This document shows, piece after piece, positions 44,687 to 56,943 of a stretch of DNA of 64,000 nt (positions are counted from its first letter, which is position 1; every line of letters starts with the position of its first letter). This DNA is from Undaria pinnatifida (taxonomy: Eukaryota; Sar; Phaeophyceae; Laminariales; Alariaceae), in contig JABAKD010000007.1 of assembly GCA_012845835.1 (NCBI GenBank), forward strand, positions 4,655,858 through 4,719,857, given 5' to 3'. The translations under genes were made by a program, and so were the position numbers. The notes beneath the pieces are model-generated. The model saw only the letters and a list, made by a program, of their open reading frames with translations, searched no databases and was not told the origin of the DNA.

Positions 44687-45139
44687 TGTTGAGGAATACT
44701 CACTGTAACGACATTTTCGTGGTGGCGATATGGTACTGCCTTGTTCCAATCTCTACCTCTAGCTCTTTTGCTATCACGCATCCTAGACAGGACGTTATGC
44801 ATGAATGTGTCGAGAGGTTATTCATGCTGTTTTTGACGACGCGAGTTGCGGTGGCATAGCGCTTATGTCGTGGCGCGGCAACACCATGATGACAGTGTCA
44901 AGTCAGTCGCATTGTTATCCCAAGGGCAATCATATCACCATGGAAGCGCCATATTTCTGCCCGTGGTACCGTAGTGATGACTTCATGCCATGACAGCCCA
45001 TGGCAACGACGTTGCGGCTCTCGTGGCAGTATCACTGAACAGGAATACTCAGCCATGATTGCCCATAGATATGGCGTATCGTGCAGACACTTCTTTTGAT
45101 ATCCTAGAAAGCAAAACGTTTGGATGTATTCTTCAGAAG
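44687..45139. other. Intergenic, no supported feature
   Basis: Short ORFs only between MITE A6 and a decayed D end. Confidence 0.45.
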
Positions 45140-45400
45140 AATAGGAAAAAAGTGTACCTCATTTGTGAGATTGATCAAAAGGGTTTTTTGACCAACGTTT
45201 AGCTTTTCAAGCTGAGTGTGATACTTCGATCGCGCGTGTTAGGGGTGTGTATACCCTCGCGAAAGGATACAGGTCGGTGACACCGCTGCTAATGCCGCAC
45301 GGTCAACAAGACTAATACGTTCAGCCTTGCTCTTTACGAAAACCATAGTCTATAGCCCCCATTGAGGGGAACGAAACCAGACATCTGATGTGTCGAATTG
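45140..45400 (+). repeat. Diverged family D end
   Basis: CAAGCTGAGTGTGATACTTC, GATCGCGCGTGTTAGGGGTG, CAGGTCGGTGACACCGCTGC and ATTGAGGGGAACGAAACCAG follow the order of the D end and first module at lower similarity. Confidence 0.55.
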
Positions 45401-46011
45401 TGTATGCATACTAGGCAGATAAGGTACATGTTGAATACATACAGGAAACGAAATGCACAAGTAATAGTTTAAGTGAATAACATCAACTGGCGAATTCGTT
45501 ATCGGGGCGATCGGCAATGTGCGCAAAGAGCAGCCCAAGCGAAATGGATTGTCGTTTTTCAACAAGCATCCAATTCGCTCGAGATAAAAAAAAATATGTT
45601 ATGGATACCTGGTGCCGTGGTCATGTTAGTGCTGCCCGTACGTATTGTATCAACCCTAACCCCTGGAATACCCATGCTCCTGAATCGTGCGCGCAGCACT
45701 ACAGAGCATTCCAAGAATCGGATCTTCAAGCAATCGCCCCGTATTCCTCTATATTATATATACTAAAAACCATGTGTTGGGTATCGGACCAGTTGTTTGT
45801 ATTATCGTGGTTTCAACTTGTCCGGACACTCTCGAAACCAAACAAAAAGTTTGCACAATTCGCAATTTTATGTACGTGGAACAATCGTGTGGTACTTCCT
45901 ACACAATATGTTATACCAGTTTTTTTTCCTCACACTTCTGCTTTCCAGTTTCTGGACAAGCCATGTGGTCGCAGGTGTCGTCTCGTCTCCCCCCCGGTTC
46001 TAAATCTTTAA
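45401..46011. other. Intergenic, no supported feature
   Basis: A 164-codon ORF at 45517-46011 runs into the SINE fragment and has no recognisable domain, so it is not called. Confidence 0.45.
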
Positions 46012-46138
46012 CTTTTATCGCGGATAGGGTGCAGCAATCCCACTGCTCGTCCATTTTTCATCGAGTGTTGCTAGCTCACGCTCTCGCGGTTTCCGCAAGA
46101 GGTCAAATTGTGCGCACACAGGAAGAAGTCCCTACGAC
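46012..46138 (-). mobile_element. SINE body fragment
   Basis: The reverse complement matches the 5' and middle body of the SINE (GCGAGAGCGTGAGCTAGCAA, GACGAGCAGTGGGATTGCTG). The tRNA-like head and poly(A) tail are absent. Confidence 0.72.
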
Positions 46139-46157
46139 ATGACGAAGGCATTAAAAT

Positions 46158-47050
46158 AATACAAATACACTCCCGCCCTGAGATCGAAGATCTTGTCTAA
46201 ACTCATCTTTGCAAGATGTGTGTGATTCTCCGATCGCGCGTATTACGAGTTGTGTGTCCTCATTAAGGATACATCGTAGGTCGGCGACTCCTCTTGCAAC
46301 TACAGTGTAGCTATCAGGGTCAACAGGGTGATGTTAGTCAGTCTGTGCGCGAAAAGATATAAAACTCGTTTTTGAGGGGGATGAAATCTGACAGGTGTGG
46401 AAGGAAATGCTCAGTCTATCAATTGAATCCTGTAAGTGGAATAACCGGTGAGGGGAGGGCGGAGTTATTAAGGAGGACACACAACCCGTAATACGCGCGA
46501 TCGGAGTATCACACACAGCTTGCAAAGATGAATTTCGACAAAATATTATATCTCACAGCTGGACAGTATTTAGATTTCTATAATATATACATCTCTTAGG
46601 TGCTAGGCGATGGGCCGGGTCGTGGGGAAAGGGCAGGGGTTGGGGGCAGGGGAACATATATGAAATGGAGCTACGGCATGGATGGCTAGATAGGTAATTA
46701 TGTGATATCAACTGTCTGGTGGTGCTTATTACTCTGGCATAGGGTGGGGCGGGAGGAAGAGAAAAAAACAAGGCGGAACCCCCGGAGGGGGAAGGGGGGG
46801 GGGATCAAACCCGTTTCTAGGTCGCATGAATGTATACCTGGGAATAACTTTGCTGTACGTGCTAGATTTGGGCCATGGTGCGGGTAGTGGGGACGGAGGG
46901 GGCGGGGGACAAATGAATTGGAGCTACGGCACTGCTGGTTGGATAGGTGATGAAGTGATATCACCTGCCTGGTAGTGATTAATAATCTAGCAGGTTTACT
47001 TTTAGGTGGGGCGGCGGGGGAGGTGGGTGGGAGTAGGGCTGCTTTTTGCG
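46158..47050. repeat. Compact family D fold-back copy plus internal modules
   Basis: The plus-oriented end (46158-46460) meets an inverted end (46464-46590) almost directly, making a short fold-back. Modules with GTGCTAGGCGATGGGCCGGG and GGCATGGATGGCTAGATAGG follow to ~47050. Confidence 0.68.
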
Positions 47051-47608
47051 TGTTTGTCAGGGGTCGGGGGGGGGGACAACAACTTACTTCAAGACTCTCC
47101 CGTACATTCCAACAACCAGGCCTGACTATTTACATGAATGACCTTTGGTTTATCTGTGTTATGTTTTGGAGTATTTTTCAGCTCTGGACAATATTACTGG
47201 AGCCTCTCCTGTGATCACGGACTTGACTATGCGAGTTGATGTGACAACAACACCATGGATACAAGACAACAAGTTGGAACACTCATTATACATGTAGAAC
47301 TGCCGTAAACAATGCGCAACAGCTTCGTGGTGTGTAACATGATCGCAAGATAGAACATTCCAATCCAAGCGACTGGTAGGTGCAACCATGTAGCTACCAT
47401 GATTTTCTACTGTGCCGATGTGGGTCTCTGGAGTCGCCAAATATTCTACAGAGATGCGTACTGCAAGTACAACAAGCGAGGTTATGTGGTCACGTTTTTC
47501 TAACTAACCTATGAACAAATTGACAAAAAAAATCGAAATAACCTATAGGAACCAAGCAATGCCATCACCATTGAACAGGAGGAGGAGATGTATCATGTCA
47601 TTGGTAAA
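47051..47608. other. Intergenic, no supported feature
   Basis: Between the D fold-back and the SINE head. Nothing recognised. Confidence 0.45.
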
Positions 47609-47700
47609 TATTGCCCCGATGGCGCACCAGGTCATCCTCGATCCTGGTATAGGTCAGTTTCGTGAGTTCGAGTCTCCCCGTGTGCACACTCGTATATATA
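47609..47700 (+). mobile_element. SINE tRNA-like head
   Basis: A box TGGCGCACCAGG (47618-47629), then TCCTGGTATAGGTCAGTTTC and B box GAGTTCGAG, closely matching the 16.7-kb head. It is followed by (TA)n and family D sequence and not by the SINE body. Confidence 0.7.
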
Positions 47701-47739
47701 GACTATATATATATGCATTTCCGCTCTCTTTCGCTCAAA

Positions 47740-49140
47740 CGTCCCACCTAGCATCGAAACCTGACAGAGTAATAGGCACTTCCAAGCACTTAATACCACC
47801 TCATTATCTTTCCAGAGCCATCCATGCCGCTGCTGCAATCCCCCCCCCTCCCCCCAACGCCCCCACAACACCCCCCCCCCCCCAACAGCCCCCTCCTCCC
47901 CAACACCCCCTCCTTCCCCACCACCCGCACCATCGCCTTGACCTAGCACCACGCTTATAGCAAACCCCTACATATATTCGAACCCTTTCGCCCCCCCCCA
48001 CCCCCACCCCCTCGAACGCTCCGCCCTCTCCTCACTGGTTGTACGACTTACAGGATAGGATTTATTGTTTCCACGCACAGATTGAGCTACCCCGCCCGTC
48101 CCGCTCGCCACCCCATCCGCTCCCTCTTAATTATACCCGGGCCCACACGTAGGCCGGCGACTCCCCTTGCAACTACAGTGTAGCTATCAGGGTCAAGAAG
48201 GTGATGTTAGGCAGTCTGTGCACGGAAACTATAAAACCCGTTTCTTAGGGGAACAAAATCTGACACCTGTGGAAGGAAATGCATCAGTTTATCACGTGAA
48301 TACTGTAAGTCGAATAACCGGTGAGGGGAGGGTGGAGTTTTAAAGGACGTGGGAGGCTGATTTCGATCGAAAGGGGGGCGGGAGGGGGGGAAGGGGGGTA
48401 AGGGGACAGGTGGGGCAGGTCAATTTGTGCCGGGGGGGGATGGGGGGGGGAATGTGCCGGGGGGGAAGGGGGAAGGGGGGAAAGGGCTTTAGGTCGCATA
48501 GATGTAGGGGTTTGCTATACGCGTGGTGCTAGGCCTAGGCGATCGTGCGGGTGGTGGGGATGGAGGGGGCGTTGGACGTTGATATATCCCACCCCCCCCC
48601 CACGATGAACTCGTGTTTTTTTTTTTTCTTTCCAAAACCATCAAATTTATACCCTTAAAGGATTTATATATTCCACGCACAAATTGCCCGCCCGTCCTCC
48701 CCCCCCCCCTCCCCCCCCCCCTCCAACCCCGCCCCTCTTTTGATCAACACCAGGCTCCCATGTCCTTCAAACCTCTGCCCTCCCCTCACCGGTTATTCGA
48801 ACTACAGAATTCACTTGATAAACGGATGCATTTCCTTCCACAGCTGTCAGATTTTGTCCCCCTCAGAAACGTTTTTTTATAGGTTCCGCGCACACCCTGT
48901 TGACCCTGATAGCTACACTGTAGTCGTAAGGGGGGTCGCCGACCTATATCCTTAATGAGGACACACAACTCGTAATGCGCCCGATCGGGAGTATCACACA
49001 CAGCTTTCATAGATGAGTTACGACGAAATCTTCGATCTCACAGCTGGAGTGTATTTTCATTTTTTATAATATATATATAGCCAAAACCGTCAGATTTATC
49101 CCCTCGAAAGGATTTATAGCTTACATGCACAAATTGCCCC

Positions 49141-49173
<33 letters not shown>

Positions 49174-50200
49174 CCCCCCTCCAAACCCGCTCGCTTTTGA
49201 TCAAAACCAGGCCCCCCCTTTCCCTTCACAGCTGTCAGATTTTGTCCCCCTCAGAAACGGGTTTTATAGTTTCCGCGCACAGACTGACTAAAATCATCCT
49301 GCTGACCCTGATAGCTACACTGTAGTTGTAAGGGGAGTCGCCGACCTATATCCTTAATGAGGACACACAACTCGTAATGCGCGCGATCGGAGTATCACAC
49401 ACAGCTTGCAAAGATGAGTTTCGACGAAATCTTCGATGTCACAGCTGGAGTGTATTTTAATTTTTATAATATATATATTCTGAATGAGGACACACAACCC
49501 GTAATACGCGCGATCGGAGTATCACACGCAGCTTGCACTGATTAGTTTCGACAAAATTTTCGATCTCACAGCTAGCTGGAGTGTATTTTTATTTGTGTAA
49601 TATCATGAATAAATTAAAACATTGTGAGATCGAAAATTTGGTCGACCCAAATTTTTGCAAGCTGCGTGTGATACTCCGATCGCTCGTATTGCTGGGTGTG
49701 TGTCCTCATATAGGATACACGTCGGCGACTCCCCTTGGAACTACATACAGTGTATCTTGTGACAGGATCAACATTGTGTTTTTCATCAATCCGTGGGTGG
49801 AAACTATAAATCCTTTAAGGGAACATACCCGACGGGTGTGGATGGAATGCATCAGTTTATGATGTAAATCCTGTAAGTCGTGCAACCAGTGAGAAGAGGG
49901 CGGAGTGTTCGAGGGGGTGGGGGGGGAGGGATGTAATTGACAAGGAGCGGAGAGGCTAGGGACGGGGTCGGGGCCGGGGGCATTCAACAGCTTTTTGAAG
50001 TTGTATTAAGGTATGTGAGCCGACTGTATATGTGCGGTGCTAGGTCTAAGCGATGGTGGAGGTGGCGGGAAAGGAGGAGGCGTTGGCGGGGGCGTTTTTT
50101 TGAAGTTGAACACTATATAAAAAGGTATTGGAGATGTACAATACACCATAATATATATCAAAATTGCGCACTTCAAAAACTAGTCAAGATATCCCGTAAG
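47740..50200. repeat. Rearranged family D block
   Basis: Orientation changes several times: C-rich (minus) 47740-48120, plus 48140-48590, minus 48600-49070, minus 49075-49475, a short minus end 49480-49600, then a diverged plus copy from 49605. Ends carry the usual TATATA boundary and the GATCGGAGTATCACACACAG word. Confidence 0.7.
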
Positions 50201-50993
50201 CGCACGTGTGGGTCATCGATATGCTCTCAATGACGCCTTTGTCATGAGTCTTGTTGTTGTACCTGGTATGCCGTACCTGCTTCCAGCATTCATTAATGGG
50301 CCAACTTCAAGCATTATTACCTTCAATGCCACGCTGCCGGTCGGTCGTCTTTCGATGCCGCCCAATCGTCACAGAGGCCATCACCGCCTTAGTACAGAGG
50401 TGTACACGCTGATTTTACTGCGAAACCAATACTTGACCCAACGGACGCAGAAAGCGGGGGGCTGTGATTTTTACGCGAAAGCAAAACTCAACAGGGGGAT
50501 TACCACGTGACCGGGGCCGGGGCTTGTTGAGAACGTGTGTCTCGCCCTCTTTTGCCCACAGTGGCGACGCAAAAAAAAATGAAAAAAAAAACACACACGC
50601 ACACACCAATATCACATCAGCGTGAAAACCATCCCACGGTAGGGTTGCAGCATCAGAAAGTCCCTGAGCTCCACACATGAGGAACTCAATATCTCACTTG
50701 AAAAAATGACGTCGAAGGAATTCGGTCGCACAACCCGACCAAGCTTCTATGCCTTAGTCCAAAACTTTTATGTGCTCGTTGAATTACTTCATTGACCGCC
50801 AGTTCCTCGCATGAGGAACTCAATCGCCCAAGGACGTTTTGGCGCGAAAAGTGTAATCCCTACCGTGGGATGACTCTGAAGACACAGTCGTGCAATAACC
50901 CAGCTGCGCCGACCAGGCACCGCCATCAAAAGCGCTGACGGCCATCCGAGCTGCTAGGGAAGGTTACAACATCCTGGCGAGGCGGAGCCCGGG
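50201..50993. other. Intergenic, no supported feature
   Basis: A-rich runs at 50570-50590. The ORF at 50208-50510 has no recognised domain. Confidence 0.45.
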
Positions 50994-51095
50994 AGACGCG
51001 TTCTACGATAGAGGAACACCTTTTGTTTTCCGAGGTTTCCTCAATTTATGAGCTTAAGACCTCTCCCTTTTAGTATAAGTGTGGTTCTACAACGT
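50994..51095 (-). mobile_element. MITE family A fragment (A7)
   Basis: GACGCGTTCTACGATAGAGG is followed by GAGGTTTCCTCAATTTATGA and GCTTAAGACCTCTCCC. Similarity is then lost. A second end-like sequence, GCACGCGTTCTTCGATGGAG, occurs at ~51247 in the same orientation. Confidence 0.6.
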
Positions 51096-51455
51096 ATGAA
51101 ACATTTATTGGACACTGGCATTTGCACGTTTATGTAGTATATAGGTGGTGCTGCAATGCATAAACAAACCTGCAGAGTATATGACTCCCAGAACCTGGGC
51201 CGCTCTTACGCTGCTAGGACACATGGGTAACGCAGAAGCGACTATCACGGCACGCGTTCTTCGATGGAGGTAGCGCTCATTCAGCAACACCACTCTCTAA
51301 AAATGACGGGAATCCTTGACGCGCAAAATCTTCCGATTACGTCCCTAGTTGAGGAAATATAAGGAGTGTTTTTTTACACCTCTACCTAGACAGTGGGATT
51401 GTTCATTGGAATATGTCCCAAAATATTGTTTTTGGAACCTACGGGGTATGGAGGT

Positions 51456-51715
51456 ACGCGGGCTACGATAGAGAGGTATCACGTTTCGTTTGATAATATT
51501 TTCTGAATGATAACGGTGCTCCTTAACCTCAAATGGTCGGCAAAACGCTGCTGCTGATACATGCCATGATTCTCGGTCTCAATGCAGATATATTTGGTTT
51601 CTCTGCATCAGCGTTTTGGGGTAAGAAAGACACGTCTTAAGCTCCGAAAGTGAGAAACCTCAGGTAGGTGGGGGATCCTCAAAAAACAGTGTGGTCCACC
51701 GTGCCACTGCACCAC
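51456..51715 (+). mobile_element. MITE family A, copy A8
   Basis: ACGCGGGCTACGATAGAG start, TTTCTGAATGATAACGGTGC, CCTTAACCTCAAATGGTCGG. It is then interrupted by an unrelated stem (CAAAACGCTGCTGCTGAT versus CTGCATCAGCGTTTTG) before TCTTAAGCTCCGAAAGTGAG and a decayed right end. Confidence 0.65.
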
Positions 51716-52961
51716 GTGCCATGACCGCGGGTTTTGTTCTCGCCCGCGTTATACGTTGCCGTGACAGCGAATGACACTGGACAGCCTGGCCCAAGTATGG
51801 CTCGAACGGCCGTGCTGGATCCTGCGGTCTCTGGAAGAGTCAAACAAGCGCCCAGGAATGGGACAGCGGGGAAGTCAGACGTGCCATCTCATAAAAGTAC
51901 GTGAAGTTTGGTGTGACCCACCTGGCGAACGTGGAGCCCAAGTTCGTCCTTGACACTCACTCGCCCACTACCCAAGAGGAGCTCTTTGTCCGGGTAGGGT
52001 TAGGACACGCGGCTGTCACCTGCCAGAAAATCCCTGCCACCCCCTAAACCATATTCGTATCCCGCTAGGGTTCAGAAGCACTCGAGGGCTAATTTCCAGA
52101 GTATAGACCGGACGGTCGATGAGAGTGTCGGAGATCGTCCACATTGGTGTGGTCGGTGGTCGTGGTTTCGGTGTCAGATTAGCGGAGAAAATCGTGTGTT
52201 CAGCCCTCTGTCTCCACCTCGCCTACCCCTTCAAGCCGCCCACCTCTACTCCACGAGGCGCGTTATTCGAGGGAAATAGTCAACGAAGCCGTTAGGTGCT
52301 TGTTGTTGTGTAGATTTGGTGAGGATACGTCACCGTGGCCGTGTGCTTGTTCGTCGTGGAGCTGCGACAGATAATGGGCGATTGAGGGGTGCTCCCTCAC
52401 ACAAAATCCCTCCGGCCCATACCCCCCACCTCTCCCCTCCACAACTCCACCCCCTACCCGTCGCCCTCGCCCACCTCGACCTCCCCCAATGCCCCCCATC
52501 CCCGAAGCGTAGGGTCATACTGCGGAGAAGGATGCAGAGACAGCATAAGCTTTAACAGGGTTTGTCTCGATGGGTGCGGACTCCATGCCATGGGCGTGGT
52601 CGTTCAACGTCGTTTGCTTTGTTGCCAAATTGCGGAGTAAAATTCACGCCCTCCTTTCCAGGCGTAGATCGAAATTATCGTGGTGCAGCCATAGAGACCT
52701 ATCGTCTGCCGTAATCGTGTTTGTTTTGCGCGATGTTGGTAATTTTACTGTAAGCTAGACGGCCCCTTCTTATATGGGAATTCAGATCGTCCGAGTTGTG
52801 GTTTGTCGTTATGTAGCTAGGTGTCGTATCTTCTTGACAGCGGATATGGTTCATGATAACGGGTGCCATACGGTGTCGAGGTAACCGTTATTATTGCCGA
52901 ACCCATTCCTGGCCACAACGTGACACTGGCTATCTCACCAAAGAGGCTACCCTGCAACGAC
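51716..52961. other. Intergenic, no supported feature
   Basis: Several short ORFs on both strands. The Pro/Ser-rich ones reflect a C-rich stretch at 52420-52500. Confidence 0.45.
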
Positions 52962-53246
52962 GAAACTCGTGCTACGGCAGAGGTCGAACATTTTGAACGA
53001 AACGATTTCTGAATGGGGGGTGCGGGGGGGGGCGGGGGGCGGGTCTAACCCGAATATCGTCGGAAACAGGATACTGTAGTGTTCTTTGGATTTTTTTGTT
53101 GTATACCTAGGCCACGGGATTTTTAATCCTGTACCAGTTTCGTTTGTCCTCTTTGCACCCAGATGTCAGGTTTTGGTAGAGGTGTGGTAAGCTTCTAGGG
53201 TGGGGATCCTCAGACAAAAAAGTGTTGGGGCACCTCTATAAAAGTC
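52962..53246 (+). mobile_element. MITE family A, copy A9
   Basis: CTCGTGCTACGGCAGAGGTC start, ACGATTTCTGAATGGGG, a G/C-run expansion, CCTAGGCCACGGGATTTTTA and a right end GGGGCACCTCTATAAAAG. Confidence 0.75.
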
Positions 53247-53340
53247 CCCGTCCGATCGGGATGTACTGTGTGTTAGAATAGGTTCCATGCCGAGGGCTCA
53301 AGAGTGATTCGCAAGAGGGGGGGGGGGGGTTGGAGAAGTC

Positions 53341-53405
53341 ATAAGGTATACTCCGAATGACGGTGCTCCTTACCCCAAATTCGTCGGATTGACGTACAGT
53401 CTACT
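53341..53405 (+). mobile_element. MITE family A interior fragment
   Basis: TCCGAATGACGGTGCTCCTT followed by CCCCAAATTCGTCGGA matches the family interior only. Flanked by A9 on the left and a family B fragment on the right. Confidence 0.5.
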
Positions 53406-53469
53406 AGTTTTCGTAACATTTAACCAAGGCGCCACGGCAGTTGGGTTATGCTGCTTGTTGGAAGACATT

Positions 53470-53655
53470 TTTGCAATGGCTCGGGGTCACTCGCGCGAGG
53501 GATCCCCCCCCCTTCCCCTTGGCGGTCCTCAGCTTTCGTACCGTTTAACTTTTTTTGCGATGTGCAACCGGAATGGTCGCAACAGCTTCGCTGCGCCAAA
53601 CGAGTCGCCTTGTCTCTTTTTTATCCAATTAAGGGTGTACAGGATTACTCAGAGG
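53470..53655. mobile_element. MITE family B fragment (B3)
   Basis: GGCTCGGGGTCACTCGCGCG and the downstream GCGGTC...AACGAGTCGCCTTG blocks match family B. The second hairpin is reduced to ATTACTCAGAGGCGAGTG where MITE A10 begins. Confidence 0.55.
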
Positions 53656-53662
53656 CGAGTGG

Positions 53663-53923
53663 GGACGCGTCCAACAATAGAGGTAGCACTTTTTTTTCTG
53701 TGAAAACGATTTCTGCATGGCGGGGCTTCTTGAACCATAAATCGTTCGAATTGAATTTGTTTTCACATGATTTTTCGTCGTATGTACCTAGACTAGACCA
53801 TGTAAGATTTTTCGTCCGGTGGCATTTCCCCGCCCTTCCAAAGCAGTGTTTTTGGGGAGGTCTTGAGCGTCTAAATCGAAGAGCCCCCAAAAAAAGCGGT
53901 GGACCTCTTCCGTAGCACGCGTC
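53663..53923 (+). mobile_element. MITE family A, copy A10
   Basis: Ends GACGCGTCCAACAATAGAGG and CTTCCGTAGCACGCGTC. Interior ACGATTTCTGCATGGCGGGG, ACCTAGACTAGACCATG and TTTGGGGAGGTCTTGAGCG. Confidence 0.82.
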
Positions 53924-54019
53924 TCTGGGTCAACCCTAGTAGTGAAAAATGGGCTACCCCCTCTTGCCGTGTTGCATTACCTGGGCCATGAGGTTGTTGA
54001 TGCGAGGTTGACGATTGCC

Positions 54020-54360
54020 CTCCAACGCTATGGCAGGGAATTCACTTTTGGGGCCTTTTTTGTGCAGTGGCGTACTTACGGTCACTCGCGCGAGTGACCC
54101 CCCCCCCCCCCCGATTCTGCTGTATCCTGCCCCATGTTAAGATTTTCTCGCCACATTTATTTTTTTGCGACTGATTATCCGCCATGGAATGGTGAAAGCT
54201 ACACAACTGCGGGAAACAAGTCGCCCTAGGTGTTCTTGGTGTGGGTGAGGTACAGAGTCTCTCACGAGTACGAGTGGTGAAAACCTCAAATACGATGTGA
54301 AAATTGGGATAATTTGAAGCATGTATTAACCTGTGTATTAACGCCCCCCCACTACTAGTA
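54020..54360. mobile_element. MITE family B, copy B4
   Basis: Contains GGTCACTCGCGCGAGTGACC followed by a C15 run, then family interior with a CGAGTCGCC-like block and GGTACAGAGTCTCTCACGAG. Termini are eroded; the right end is near GCCCCCCCACTACTAG. Confidence 0.62.
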
Positions 54361-56672
54361 ATAATATCCCACCGTACCCTCGGTCTGTTTTCGTTGTTAT
54401 TGTAACCAATTTTTGGGTGGGGTATAGAGTTCATCGGGTGATGAGGCCGAGAGATCAATCGGTGCACCTCTGTCGCCGTGTCGTGTGTCGTACACAGCAG
54501 GTGGCCCTTAGATTATTCATCAGGGTGCGCTTTCGTTTCTCTCCAAGTTCACAGGTTAATGACGTCGATAGCTCCGCCTGTTATTGTACGTTGTATGTCC
54601 ATGGGGAGTGTGGGAACCGGGTCTGTGTTGTGACCCGTCGCCAATGCGCTCCGGCTCGGAGTGGTCCGCATTATGTGTGCCTGGGACGACGGTGAGTATC
54701 CACCGTGCATTTCGAGGGAGGAGGGAAAAACAAAAGTGTTGCCTGGGATTGACGCGCGGTGCCGGCGTAGCCGAGGAAAGTCACTTGAATACAGTAGTGC
54801 CCTGGCAGGTAGAGTGTTGCTCCGCTGGTGCGTACAGTGGGTGAGGAACATCTGCAGCGTTAAGGTCACTTCTACCTTGCCATCCGTAACATTTGGGGTT
54901 GTTCGTCGTTGTTTTGTGGTGTCCGCTCGCCGGATTTTGATGCAGCGATCTATGTGTTCCAGTAGTCTATATATGTTCCCAATGTGTTGTCGCTGGGATG
55001 AAAAACAGCAACTCCGTGTAGTAGTAGGGGCATATGTAGCTGGTCAGGACCCGTCTGGTGATGATGTGCTGACATGACAGCTTGATTCTCGTAGCCGTTC
55101 ACGCTAGTCGCAGGTGTTACGGCAGCGGGGTGGCCGATGACGAATACCGCGACGCTCGTCGGGGATCGTCGAGAGGCTTTTTTTTTTTTCTCGTTTTTCG
55201 GCGGTACGTTCGATTGTGACAATCAATCGCCGAGTTGAAGTTAGGGCTGAATACAATGTCTACGAGAATGCACCGTGCATATGGTACCAGGTCCTGGGCA
55301 TGATGTTGCTTTAGTCGGTGTCGGCTGACGCGTTGTACGCTCCGACAGGGGTGGCTCTTTGTGGTTAAACGATATTGTCCGGATACTATCCATATTATGA
55401 AAATTATCCATATTATATTGTACCGCGGTACGGTACCATGCCATTTTGTTTGAGCATGTATGTGATGTATTGATGTGGTTGGCGATACGTCAAATTCCGG
55501 CCCTCACATGTCTGTATGGTGCATACGGTATGATATGGCTTTTGTCTCAGTACATGTGTGTGGTATTGACAGAGGAAGTTTTATTCGGACTGCTCGTAGT
55601 ATAGTAGGTCGTCTTTTGTGCCCCCGATGTTGAGCGGTGTCCAATTGAGTACATGGAAGGTTGCGTATGCACGCCGTTGGCGGATGAGTGCGTTTCGAGG
55701 TTGTGCTTCGACCCTTTTTTTTTCACTCGTGAATGATTTACTAACGAATCGCACTGTGTAGCCTACATTGGCAGGTGTTTTGTGCACACGGTACCTGTAT
55801 ACCAAACCCCGTGTGGTCGGGGCTAAGCGCTCCAATGAGGGGACGGAGGATCAGGAATAAGCCGTTTCAAGTAGCGTTGTGTGGTTGGATATGTACTACA
55901 AGCCAGCGGGAGAAATGATAACGAAAATAGGTCATTGTGGAGCAAACTCACGTGTGATACCTTGACTACACCTTCGTGCAAAATGCAAGTATGAGTTTTT
56001 TTTTGGGGGGGGGGGACTCCAAAGCAAAGGACCGTGCGGAAAGAGTAAAATTGGTAGGCACAAGTTCGCTCCCTGTGACCATCTAACACGCTGTCGGACT
56101 GAGATGGAATGCCCGCCAAAGGAGATCATTACCCTAGTAGTTGTGGTGATCTTCTGTAATAAATAGTATTTGTGTAGGGCCCGCTGCGCTGTCCACTTTT
56201 CGGGGTAGCAAGTACATGCTCCTCCCAGGCTCATCACGCGGGGCGATCTCCACCTCACACAAAGAAAGACTGACTTGGCGAAATCAGTCTCCACTGCAGG
56301 AACAATGCAATGGCCTACGTACGGAGTTCAACACCTTTTCATGTAGTTTGTTGCTTTCCGTAGTAAGCTTAGGCGTTTGTATCAGGTCCGGCGTCTGCCG
56401 TCCCGACCCTGGCAGCCGATTCTTCTAACCTCAAATAAATAGTTTCGTTGGGCGTTCCACAACTTTAAACTTCTCTACCGACCGGCATACACAAGATCGA
56501 AGGCGTTCCTTACGCCCTGCCAATGAGATCATTCCTCGGTTGCATCCGACCGTTTGGGCCCTCGTCACTTCTTTTTGGAGGAACAAAGATCTGGCGCGAC
56601 ACATATGAAAACTGATGAAGCTGTGCTCGACCAAGGCTGCATGCAGTATAGAGGTACTTATAATATTAGACG
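54361..56672. other. Intergenic, no supported feature
   Basis: Overlapping ORFs of 60-140 codons on both strands, none with a recognisable domain or a homologue in the window. Confidence 0.45.
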
Positions 56673-56943
56673 CAGGCTACGGTAGGGGGGTCCCTTTTTG
56701 GGCCTTGAATTTCAGTGGCTAGGGGTCACTCGCGCGAGTAACCCCTTTGTTCTTTTGCGATCTTGCGTTTTCTTCATGTTTTATACTCCGAGTATTAGCG
56801 AAATCAATCCGCAATGCAAAGCTAATCTAAGCTGCTCCAAAACAAGTGCCTAAACCATTTTCATTTGTGAGGTACAGAGCCACTCGTGCGAGTGGCTCAA
56901 ACACACCAGTGAAAACGGGGGTACCCCCCCTAGATTAGCCTTG
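56673..56943. mobile_element. MITE family B, copy B5
   Basis: Ends CAGGCTACGGTAGGGGGGTC and GTACCCCCCCTAGATTAGCC. The internal palindromes are GGGGTCACTCGCGCGAGTAA and GAGCCACTCGTGCGAGTGGC. The clearest copy of the family along with B1. Confidence 0.82.

Noticed and set aside
45517-46011. 164-codon ORF
   Set aside because: No domain, an overlapping ORF in another frame, and it runs into SINE sequence.
50208-50510. 100-codon ORF
   Set aside because: No recognised domain, no conserved counterpart in the window, and it starts at the edge of a decayed D copy.
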